From positions 12,845,501 to 12,909,500 of the forward strand of contig NC_071351.1 of assembly GCF_027744825.2 (NCBI RefSeq): a stretch of 64,000 nucleotides of DNA. Direction: 5' to 3'. The position numbers and the translations under genes were made by a program. Shown here piece by piece: positions 1-10,568 of this stretch. The notes under the pieces are model-generated. The model saw only the letters and a program-made list of their open reading frames with translations. It was not told the origin of the DNA and did not search any database. This stretch comes from Synchiropus splendidus (lineage: Eukaryota; Chordata; Actinopteri; Syngnathiformes; Callionymidae). Positions within the stretch are counted from its first letter, which is position 1; each line of letters starts with the position of its first letter.

Positions 1-317
1 ATGTTGTCTATTTTCCGCCTGTATGGGTGGAAATTATTTGTTTCCTCATGTTCCAAGAAACAAATGAGGCTGTGCAAAATTCATTACTGTGTTCTAGCCA
101 TGTCACAATTGACATCTAAATCGAGTGTGTAACATTGTGATGCTATCACGAACTTATCTTGAAACAAGGAAATATAGTTACATTTAGATTGTTGAACTGA
201 AATGCATAAATGCATGTGTTACAAATTGATAATTACATTTCTAATGCATTTAATAAGGAGGTTGCAATCCACCAAAAAAAGAGTGAAGCTATGAGGCGAC
301 TCAAACATCACATTGTA
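1..317. other. Unique AT-rich sequence, no gene seen
   Basis: This is ordinary non-coding sequence left of the first LINE remnant. I see no recognisable repeat, exon or RNA gene in it. The only open frame here (219-401, minus) is the decayed end of the retrotransposon described next. Confidence 0.6.
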
Positions 318-535
318 TCCGTTGCCAGGTTGTTGGAGCAGAAGCATCAAAGAATTCAGTGCCCCAGCTTGCACTAACAGAACAATTCTGATGCGTTCCA
401 AGCCCAGAGTGGAGGTTTAATCTCTCTATCTCGTCCTGGGTCGGCTCCGTGATCTCCTACCAGCAGGATCTGCCTGGAAAACCTTCAAAGGAAGCCGCCC
501 CTCAGGCTTCCTCATGAGTTCCCTGAACCGTCTCC
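318..535 (-). mobile_element. Non-LTR retrotransposon remnant, C-terminal end of the reverse-transcriptase ORF
   Basis: On the minus strand, one frame starting near 535 reads RRFRELMRKPEGRLP, then KVFQADPAGRRSRSRPRTR, then stop-RD-stop, LGLERIRI, and near 320 LMLLLQQPGN. This follows the order of the C-terminal tail of a common fish LINE polyprotein: a WxGHxxRMPxGRLP segment, a RPTGRRxRGRPRTRWRD block, a LAWERLxI helix and a terminal SLLRLLPPRP motif. Two in-frame stops and many substitutions show it is dead. Nothing upstream (the catalytic domain) is present, so it is a short relic or a heavily eroded 3' fragment. The clade (CR1, L2 or Rex1-like) cannot be settled by eye. The family match is from memory of fish repeats. 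Confidence 0.72.
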
Positions 536-957
536 ACAAACTTTTACAGTGCATTTAAATAGCTGTCCCAGATAACAGAGCAGTGTTTGCATTTGTAAGG
601 AAGCTGCTGATGCCTCAGCCGATAACTCACATCGAATTTTGACTGTCTGAGGCAAAAATCGATGGTTCCCATTAGATTATGAGATGTTTGTGACTGCTCT
701 CCTTCTGTAAAAGCAAAAACATTCAAGACCCTTGTAATTACAAATTTGAATGACAAATATAAGTACTATTTATTTATTTAAGAGATGTATTGCCTTCCGG
801 TAGGGCAACTTATTTTGATCCAAAAGTATCTTTTAAGTTGGTGGTCTGAGCAATGTATGGTAGAACAAGGTCAATCATTTTCACGGTTGTTCTGATGCTA
901 AGGGAGATTCCAACTGCGAGTAGAATGGGCACTCACCCAGAATACATTGTTGGAAGT

Positions 958-992
<35 letters not shown>
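958..992. repeat. (ATAG)n microsatellite
   Basis: Nearly nine uninterrupted copies of ATAG. The array is pure, so its length is probably polymorphic. A minus-strand open frame (881-1096) crosses it and reads as repeated YLSI; it is a by-product of the repeat, not a gene. Confidence 0.97.
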
Positions 993-993
<1 letters not shown>

Positions 994-2711
994 GAAAACA
1001 GTTTGAATGAAGGGTGGTGAAGAAGAGAATGCAGTGTAGGCGGAAGTGGTTGGTGACTACTGTGTCGGAGAATAAAAGGGAAGTGTGAGCTACCATGATG
1101 TATGGTTTGGAAAACTTTCTGTCAATCTCTAAGGAGCTGAGATGTTTTATGAGTGGTTGAGAATGAAAACACCTGCTTCACTTCTGAGAGAAATCAGAGC
1201 CCCATTGTTCTGCAGAACAATGATTTCAGTGTATCTGCTAATTTCATGGTGAAACTTTATAATTCATGCAACATTGCTTTTTTATACCAAGCAGCAAAAA
1301 CAAAGTTGTAAAAAAAACTCAGGTGCGAAATTGTCCATTTTGTTTTGTTCCACTTTTCCACAGTGCGTGTCATAAACCCCAGGTCACCTCTTCTCCACTG
1401 TGACTGCAGGGTGAATTAGCCTTTAGCACAGATGCTGAATGATAGAGAACAATGAAATAAGCAGGCGTCTGGCCAACTGCAGATCATCTGACATGATGAA
1501 TTTAATCTCCTGATGGCTCGATTAAGATGTTTATTCATACTGCAACGGGCAACAAAGTTTGCCATAAGCTAGTGTGTTTGAGTTGGCAGTGAAGAATCAT
1601 CTCATATGGGGTTGTAGAATGGAGAATCTGGTGGAGTTTATTGCTGAAGTCAAGTTTTACTGTCATTCCCGTGAACTTTTTTGAGTGCCATTTAACGTAA
1701 TAATATCATAAAATTTGCTGTCTAACCTCAGCGTTGAACCCACAAGATGCTGTAAAAGACAGTCTTGTGGTAATTGTGCGTAATAAGCGGGCAGCTTCTT
1801 GAGTGGGAAACAAATGCTAAGAAGAGCAATTACTGAAAATTGCCCCATTAAGCTGTTTACATTCACTTAGAGTTGGATTGTGTTCTTGCATGTTCTCTTT
1901 TAATGTCTTCAAAAAAAGCAAAAGAGAAGTGAGATACTGTATATATCTTTAAAATTGAATTAAATTTGGTTCAATTTTCTGAATAATGATGATATCATCT
2001 CAATGCTTATTCATTTTGCTCTGTGTTCTTTTATTAAAGCGCCCGTCTGCCGCCATATTCTTGCTTTCTTTCTCCATTTGCTTGAAGTGCAGAAAAAGGC
2101 TGAAGAGCTCAGGTGTTATTTTTATCTTGCTATCTCCGACGTGCAAGTGTTCATGCTCAGCAGGACTCTTGAAGGGGAGCTTGAAGCAGTAGCTCAAGAC
2201 TGCAAGTAGTAATAGCATTTGTCGCGTCCCCCTCCTCCATTGTGAAATAACAGCTGATACATTTCTTGAGGACATGTGCGTGAGCTTTGAGCTGACTGGT
2301 TCTTTTGCTACACTTAGATAGCCAGCTTTGTGTTGGATAATAAGAGCACGTTTGATTTAGGGATACAGGTTGTCTTCAGCGACAGTGATTTCTTATGGAT
2401 GATGTTATTAAAATCACAGGACTTCCTGGATTATATTTCTTCATTTGTCCTGTTCCGTCAATGCATGAATGTGGATGGTGATAGAAGCTGCAACAGGTAC
2501 CGCAACAGCTGACAGATTGCCAGGTGCCGGTTGATCATGGCAGATGTTGAATTCCTGTCGAGATTCTGTGCCCAACAATGAATTTGGAACACAAAACAGC
2601 TGACATTAAAAAGTGTACTTATGGGTGAAACAACCCAAAGCCAGTGTAGACCACTTATATTCACCCAATATTATTTGCTTACATTTACTTGAGACTCATT
2701 TGTACACACTA
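994..2711. other. Unique sequence, no gene seen
   Basis: Only short open frames (up to 91 codons) lie here, overlapping on both strands, with no recognisable domain. No structured repeat was noticed. Confidence 0.55.
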
Positions 2712-2770
2712 GTGTTGTAGTGCAGTGGTTATGCTGCAGCTCTCTCTACTTTAAGAGATTTGGATCCAGA
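2712..2770 (+). mobile_element. Possible tRNA-derived SINE head (degenerate)
   Basis: The stretch contains GTAGTGCAGTGGTTATGCTGC, similar to the tRNA A-box region seen in many fish SINEs (GYGCAGTGGTTAGCGCTG). About 40 bases later comes GAGATTTGGATCC, a weak match to the B box GGTTCGANNCC. The spacing suits a tRNA-like pol III promoter. I could not define a SINE body, a tail or flanking duplications. It may be chance or a very old copy. Confidence 0.3.
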
Positions 2771-5768
2771 GATCCAGATAATATGTATATAAAATGTCAT
2801 TGGAATCTGTTTATTTGTTGAGTTATTTTGTAGTCATTAACGCAGATGATCGAATCACAAACCGTGAGTTCTTGATGATTGATGTTTTATTCACTGTCTT
2901 CCTCTAAAACTGCTGCGCCACACCTGGGAATTCAATGTCTTCTTTCTGTTGTCAAGTCGAAAACTGCTCTACCATGAGGGAGGAAACACGTCAAGACTGA
3001 GTTTAAACCAGTGAAAGGAGGGGACAGAGGCAGGCGAAGAGGGGGCATGAAGGACGACAAGGAGGGTTGAGGATAAATAATCATATTTCGCTGCACCCAC
3101 TATGCTGGAAAAGCACCATCTGGGACAGGCCATGGATTTGCATTACAATATAAATGGGAAGTTGTTGGAGCTGAAAGGCTGATGTGAAGTCATTCAGCAC
3201 TCGCTGACAGGTCGCGTCTCCTTCCTCACAACCAGGCGGCAGCCAGGCGCCAGGCACTTTGTTGGTACTCGCCACTTCGGTGTACTCTTGTCGCTCTGCT
3301 GCCCCCCCATCTCGCCATCTCCTTTTTTTAACAGCTACCTCATCTTTTTTCAAATGCCATGTCTCCACACACAAGGAGGATCCTGATAGCGTATGCACCA
3401 GTGACTTCCCTTTCAGATGTGATCTTTAGTGAACCTTCACGGGTTCATATTCAGGAGAAGCTGGTGGCTTTCACATTTCATGTGTCACCAGCCATCAAAA
3501 CATGCAAATGCAACCGCACTAATTACATTTTTTTAAATGATTAATGCTCCCCATCGTGTGAAATCTCTCACCTTGAAACGCTTTTTCCTTTTTGAATCAT
3601 GCGCTTGACTGATTCCTGCATGATGAGGACCATGAATCTGACTGTCAACAAAAAGATTGTGAATACTGCATGGATGCTGGCAACACTTTGCATGACGGCG
3701 CAGCGTTGGCAGCAGTGTGTGGTGGTGGAGAGACATCATGTTCGAGCGACTGGTTCTGACTGTGGATTCACTGAGCACGATGAGATTGTCTAAGTGTTAT
3801 ACTGTGTTTACCGGTGTGCTATTAAAGCTCCGATCAAGTGATTATGTTTATGGGATGTGCTCGTTGAGTTTAACACACGAGAGCTGTTTGTTCGCTCCCA
3901 CAGTGGCTGTTAGCACCGCTTGTCTGATTACATATGAGATAAGTTTGATGTGCCATCAAATTTGAAATATTACATTGCTGCCTGTTTGGCAGCATTCAAG
4001 AGGATTCCGTCTTTTATTGTGTACAGATCCACCGAAGCAAGCCTTTTATAACAAGATGAAACAGTGCTGGAAGTTGCACTTACACACGTTGAATTAAATA
4101 ATTTATGTCAGCTTGAACCAGGTTGAAAGATTTGCCAGAGCGTTTGACAATCCAGATGTGAAAAATGTAGTGTAAAGAACTGAATGATCATCCAGGTTGG
4201 GAAAAACAAAAGAAAAACATGCAACGTAACTCAAGAGAATGTGGAAGAGTGGAAAGTTGTGACATTTACAGAATTGATGACAATAAAAACGCTAGTTTTT
4301 AATCATGAAAAGTAAGTCTCTTTCCAATCTGCAGCCAACCTCACACGCTCCGTCTGTTCTCATGTCTGGCCGTAACGACAAGTTATGACTTCAGTCATTA
4401 TGATGTTTCTTCTGGGATGTTTCTGTGAAAAACATGCAGAAAACCGTCATGTTTATGTCCACCTCCATGATAAGCTTGGTGTTTTCTGTTTGTTTCTATG
4501 TTTCTACTTGGTTTAAATATGTTCACTACGATCACGTGAGATTTTATATTTAAAAAGAGATAGATTTTCTGAAGGTGTGGCAGCTCTCATTTAAGCTGTG
4601 GCGATGCACCACAATTGTTTACATGCAGCGGAAACTTGCACGGTGGAAAACAGATGGTGATACCTATCCGTTGCCTAAGAGTTGTATTTATTTGAAATTT
4701 GTTTCTTAATTTTTTTTGCAATATTAAGGGTTAGATATTTATGTCTTAATGCTTCTGTGTCCAATATTTGTCTTCTATTGTTGATGAAAAGCAATTTTTT
4801 TTACATGTATACATGTATTTTCACATACACATATTTTTATACAGTATTTAATGATTTATTTTGATCATCTTTTAACTGTATGCAATCAAACTAACACAAG
4901 TTATCATAGCCTTTCTATTTATTTACTCCATCAAGTCCGTATTTAAAAAAAAAAATTGTCAAGTTCTTTTTGACACGATACAATGTGGCTCCACCTGACA
5001 TTTTATTGCCTGCCCCTGATCAAAGTCTTTAAACAACAATTGTTAGATTCACTTTTGCATATAATAATATGGACATTTTCAATGACCAAAAACGAGTGAC
5101 TTTCTCACGTCTAGATTCTGATTACTCATCTATTTTAGCTTCAATGATCCTCACCTTTTCCTTGGGAAAAAAAGGAATAAAGAAAGGACAGTGTTTCCCT
5201 CAGGAGACGGTTCACAGCTCTGTCTCTGTCTTTGTCTGGCTGTGGACCTTTCGGTGCCATTGTGGAGCCCTCAAAGTTCTTTCATCTAAAAAAGAACCTG
5301 TGATAATAGAATCTTTTGTTGGCTACGCCTTTGAAATATCACATATTAACGTATGCCATTTCGGAACAGCCATTACTATTAAGTTGGAGCAAAATGTGAT
5401 AAACCAAGCGTGCCGAGATAATATTCATTAAAACGCATCTGTCATTCGGCCATCTTGTGAGGTAAATGTGCAATAAAAAAGGCTTGGCACTTTAAAAGAA
5501 TAACTCCACCTTGCTTTGTCCCCTATTAATTCTGCAGATAATTATTCATTCTTTCTCCACTGATCATGGGATCACTGACAAGCTGTTTGGTTTGTTTGTC
5601 TTGCGCTTTGATTCCTCTGTCGAAATATCTTCAAACTACAAGATTCAAACTCTTCTTTTTTTTGTTCTGCATCACGAAGCGGCAAAACTCTCTCTGTGGA
5701 AAATAACCTCTCATTGCTGAGAATATATTGTGGTAAGATTACAAACCCTTCTTACTGAACTTGTATGT

Positions 5769-5787
5769 TATATATATATATATATAT
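5769..5787. repeat. (TA)n short microsatellite
   Basis: An uninterrupted TA run of about nine to ten units in otherwise unique sequence. Confidence 0.9.
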
Positions 5788-6610
5788 CATAACAGAGCTT
5801 CGTTGTCACTCAGCACACCTGAAGCCTATTAAATTTGAATGATATTTTCTGCAGGAGAATCATCCCTGTGTTCCTGCAACTGTGTATCTTCACAGATCTT
5901 TTGAGGAGTAGACACTGTCTTCTTGTATTAACTCCTTCAGGGCTCCCTGCAGGAGTCTTACATTGCATCAAAAAAGACAATAGAAACGGCTTCACAGTAA
6001 AAATATGTCCTTTTTTGTTTTATTTTTTATTGCCTCGCAATGTTTCGGATTCTCAGCAAATGTAAGAGAATGGAGAGAAAAGTGTCTCAGAAAAAAAAAA
6101 GGTTTACTGTTAGCGCAATGATATGAAATAATTACTAAGCACCAGACCACAGGTGGCACTTGAATGGTTAGAAGTCAGTGGCCACCTTCACATCCTGCTC
6201 TTGAGGTCCTGAGATAGATTTTTTTTCACCTGACGATATTGTCAAGTTCCGCACCTCCAAAGTCTATCATCACCTCCTCCTTACCCTCTTCACCCTTGAC
6301 ATCACATGTCTGAACCACAGGAGGCTCAGACAATGATGACGGTTTCCTCCTTCAAGATCAATTCCTTTCTCTCAAGAGCAGTGCCGCACCGACACTCAAC
6401 CTTGCTCCGTGACACATCTTTTTCCAATTAATTTTACATTTGCACATGACACAAGCCAAATGAATGATTGGATGTGTAGATACATTCAAACAATGTGTAT
6501 TAATAGCATCAAGTCTCGGGGAACTTTGTTGTTCACTCTGTTTAAAACACATTGCAACTCTCAAGAAAGAGTGAAGGAGTTCAGTTACTGTCTTTGTCTC
6601 CTGGTTTTGA

Positions 6611-6624
6611 TGTGTGTGTGTGTG
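6611..6624. repeat. (TG)7 short microsatellite
   Basis: Seven TG units, followed by an interrupted GCGTGC extension. Confidence 0.9.
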
Positions 6625-9600
6625 CGTGCAGAAACCTGCTTCACTTGTATCACACTCGCATTCATAAATCAATGTCGTGTTTTATTTAGAGACCAGACCG
6701 CTTCTCTCCCTGTGAACCTTCTGTATCTTCTGGGTGAAGACAGCACACATGAGCATCATCAGCGGGGCCTTTTTGGTATCAGCCCAAGAATCACGACAAT
6801 TTCCCCTCGCTCCATTGTGTTTCTCCCTTTCTCCTCTTTCATTTCAAACGACACCACCTATTACCTTCAGCTCTGACATTTACTCACTCTTTTGTGATGA
6901 ATTCATAAAAATATGACAATGATAGCGGAGAGGGTGCTTTATAAAAACTCATTACGGGGTATCTATCTCTGCCTGTCTCGCAGACGTTCAGCAACAGAAA
7001 AACAACAGAAGCTCTGATGTGAGAAGTTTGGCTGCAAGCTCTCTGTGGAGGCTTCTGATAAGACTATCAACGCTTGGCTGACTGGTGCACTTGGTGCGTC
7101 TGTGTTCATTTCTCTCTGAAAGCATTCCTCCAGTCTCTTTGCCACATTAGGCGGAATGTTATCGGTTAATGGATGCGACGATATTCGCTTCAAACTAATG
7201 TTGGAGATATTCTATATACCCTCACGAATGACTGCGCCATGTTGATGTGCAGCCCATGAGTTTCTCCACTTTGTTGAGACATAAAAGATCGACTTTGAAC
7301 TTCACAACCAAATAAAACACACCACTAATGTGCTTCAAAACTATAATAAAAATAAATAATCAAAGCCAAAAAAATCGAGATAAAAGTGTATATTAATGAA
7401 AAAAAAAAATTCATTTATTGAAAGTGGCTTTATGACCCACCATTTTAGAATCACTGTGTTGTGCCAGCTTTGGGCTGCGTGTGATTAAAATAGAGCTGAG
7501 CCACAAGGCAAAGGATTCTTTTTTTTGGATCTGGAAGCAGACAGTCAGAAATAGAACGATTCAACAACAGCCAAAAGCTATGTGTCTGTGACAAACTCGA
7601 AATAGATTCCCCTCCCCTGGAATCAAAATGTGCAATATTGTCGTGGAAACAGACATATAGTTGAAATGTTTATCAGAATATTATTTATGACACTCATAGA
7701 TTCAAAGAAAGCGACACTCTTTTAGAGCAGTTAACCACTTTACTTTAGTCTTTGTAGCATATGAACTATCAACAACTCACCCACCTTCAAAATCATTTTG
7801 GTCCAAATAGTCCTTTATGACCTTCAACCTCACAAGCTTCTGCTGCCTCACGTGGACATCCAACCTCTGCCACCATCTGGCATGGAGTACAAGTGTTGAT
7901 GAGGTCGCACCGCAGTCAACACAGTTTGTATTTCCTAATCAGAGCCCTCAAGTAATCGGGAAATGCAGCTTGAATCATTTCTACATAAACACGTCTCACA
8001 GAACACCTGATCTTTAATGGATATTATAAATTCTAACAAGTCAAGGCTCAATCCAGTTCCCTGAAATACATATTCAACAAAGTGCGGTGAGGAAAAGAAA
8101 AAAAAAAACTCTCTCATCTTCAGAAAGACAGCAGCATCACTCCTGATCCTGCAGCGTAGTGTTTCCTCTTGCTGCTCACATCACCAAACCCTAACTGATT
8201 CCCCCACTCTCCCACAACCCTTCCAGGTTTGTCCGTACCAGCTTTATTACCATGCTATCCGGTTTGATGAGAAAACTTATGTGTCCAATATAACCCAAAG
8301 GCCTGGTTTCCATTACGGACGTGACCGTAACTCAAAACGGCTTCACTGAGGCACTTCTGGCTTCCCTCTCACTTTTGTGGGATTAAATCAAAGCGGGAGC
8401 CGATAAGAGCCTGTAGCTCCATCTGAGGGTGGCAACATGACTTTCAAAACTAGCTGCAGCATGAGCTACTTCACTTTTAAATGCTGAATTTTCTTGGGCA
8501 GTTTGGAGGAATATTCACTTGTGTTCTTTCTCTTATTGTGAAGGTCTGGCTTCCTGGTCTGATCATGGCTTTTGTTTCTTCCAGAGATGAGGGAGTGGTT
8601 TTCACTTGGCTTCCTGCTACACAGCTGCGGCCTGTTCTCTAATAAGTCAAACTTAACAGGAGACAAAGTTGCTTCACCTTTGTCAGAACGTCGCCTCCCA
8701 TGCACGGTACTGTTTCTTTTCATACCTTGTCTCCTCCATTTAATTTCTGTCACGCCTCATTCAATCTGCAAAATTAGACTCAAAGAAGCATTAAAATCAT
8801 ATTTTAGTGAGACCTGGGGTTGAATTCTTTGCTCCAAGTGTAGTGACAAAAAACAGTGGAGAGACCAAAAATACAATAGGAGACATTTTTACTGTTCTAC
8901 ATGGAGAGCAAGCCACGCTCTGAAAATAGTTTGAGGCGTTTCAAAATCTGCTGTGGCCTCAGGTGGTTGAGTAGTTTGATCCACAGATGGAAAACAGCTA
9001 CAGACGGGGAATCATCCCCGATGGTTCTGAGCTCGAGTGCTGTCAGCCGAGAGCAACAGTAGCGTGTCAGACGTTTCGGTGTGTGTGAGGATCAGCAGGG
9101 CTGGACTTTCATGAAAACAGCGTTCACATGCCCTTGTCTGCAGTGGCCTGAATGAACCTCAGCCTCATGAGATGCAGCTGCCTTTACACCTGAAGGGTAT
9201 CAAAGTGTAAACCTGCTTGTGAGGGAGTAGAAGAGCGATAGCAGCAGTCACAGCACACTTCCTGTTGAAAACCTGGCTACAGAAATGTCACTTATTCTGA
9301 TAACCCACAGCAGCATATTATCATTTAAACATCCCGAAAGTTCAGTTCTCTTTGTTGAGTCAGGCAGCCTTTGATGCTCTGACTCTGACTGGAAACGAAA
9401 TATACAGTTTAAGTTGCTGCTAACAGATTTTTACAATATTCAACAACGTACAATATCAAACCTTAGATTTCGCCATCAGATGTAGTCAAAACAAGCCTGA
9501 TACGGAAGGTTTAGAGGCCAGAAAAACAAATCAATAGTGAGTGAACAAACCTATCAATCACAGCTGAAGAAATCTTATAAATCTTTGCAAATAAAATACT

Positions 9601-9827
9601 CTCTAATTAGTTCTGGGAACTTCACAAAACATCTTTCAGTCAATGAATATGATATTGGACTTATTTTTTTTTATACCCTTCTGTTCGGTCATTATAAAGT
9701 AATCTGTGTTCCTTCTACTTATCCTCTGGCATCTTTATTGTTTCCTCTTGTTTATTAGCTCTGATTTGATTTAGGGCCAATTTGTGCCTGTGTGTGTCTG
9801 TAATAAGCGATAAAACGCTGCAAAGTT

Positions 9828-9920
9828 CTGATCATCAAATTATGATAACATCTCTTGTTATTTGATTACAAATTGCCTCATAACGGGATTATCACTCTGT
9901 GACATCAGCTTGATGCAAAT
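9828..9920. promoter_or_regulatory. Candidate enhancer-like cluster: POU octamer and homeodomain words
   Basis: The segment contains a perfect octamer ATGCAAAT (9913-9920), the target of POU-family factors. Upstream is a run of AT-rich homeodomain-type words, including CAAATTATGATAAC and TTTGATTACAAATTG. Base content is mixed rather than simple-sequence. The motif words are seen directly; that they form an enhancer is inference. Conservation across species would be needed, and short words like these also occur by chance. Confidence 0.22.
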
Positions 9921-10126
9921 AAGGTCTCTGTCATTAAATGGTGGAGGTATTCCACACTAATGAAGGACTCCTGGTAGTTGCATTTTCCACTGGAACTTCT
10001 AAACGTTGCCAGCTTTTCTGAAAAGACTCTGACATAGGCTCAACAATATTGAAGCGGGTAGCTGGGGAAAAAGTGTGAAAAATGTGAGTTGTTTTTGTTC
10101 TACGTTGGTATCAAGTGAGGCTCTAT

Positions 10127-10568
10127 TACCGTAGTTTCCGGGCTAAAGTGCAGCAGAATTTTAGCCACACCTACTTCACTGCACCGGTTTCTCAGCGGGT
10201 GCAATGCTGCTGTCACCTTAAAAAATGCAAGAGAATCACTTCTAAACTAGGTTTGAAAATTCTCATGAAACAAACTGGGCAATGTTCTGAACTTGAATGA
10301 TTAGCTACTCACATCTTTTATTGACATTAAAGTGCTCAAAATGCGCTGTATTCGCCCGCGTGTCTGAAGTTCTGACACCACAGCTGGTCTCAGCTGCTGT
10401 TTCTCTTCTACGGTCCTCAGGAGCTTTGTTGACGGAGCATCAGCCACACGGGCAAAAGCAGTGTGTTTTGAGCACTTTAAGGTAAATAAAACACCTGTGA
10501 GTTCACTGGCGTGACAAGGGTCAATATTTTGACATTTTTTAGCAGTTTATCGTCTGTAAATTACGGTA
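10127..10568. mobile_element. Non-autonomous DNA element (MITE-like) with terminal inverted repeats and internal foldback
   Basis: The left end begins TACCGTAGTTTCCGGGC and the right end, read on the opposite strand, begins TACCGTAATTTACAGACG. With one small gap the two match over about 25 bases, ending in TAAAGTGC versus TAAACTGC. The left end also resembles a widespread fish repeat whose ends read ACCGTATTTTCCGGACTATAAG; this is from memory. A second inverted pair lies inside: 10327-10348 and 10459-10480 agree at 19 of 22 positions, and the arms continue inward with about two-thirds identity. TAT occurs on both flanks, too short to prove a target duplication. The open frames inside (10115-10300, 10297-10485) show no transposase. 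Superfamily not assigned. Confidence 0.65.

Larger units (their letters stand above)
2771..10126. other. Long unique stretch, no gene seen
   Basis: This 7.4 kb holds no recognisable gene. The longest open frames are 6409-6876 (+, 155 codons) and 5069-5431 (+, 120 codons). Neither shows a domain or flanking splice signals that convinced me, and the first is crossed by a GT repeat. Small simple repeats are present: TA at 5769-5787, TG at 6611-6624 and an A run near 8098-8109. An octamer word ATGCAAAT lies at 3502-3509. The segment 9828-9920 is listed separately. Confidence 0.55.

Noticed and set aside
5069..5431. 120-codon plus frame with varied composition
   Set aside because: No similarity recognised and no exon boundaries; kept as unique sequence only.
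6409..6876. 155-codon plus frame
   Set aside because: It runs through a TG microsatellite (read as CVCVR), overlaps a 104-codon frame on the other strand, and matches no family I know.
8940..9120. Possible SINE-like segment (GGCCTCAGGTGGTTGAGTAG)
   Set aside because: The A-box-like word is weak, no B box lies at the right distance, and no tail is present.
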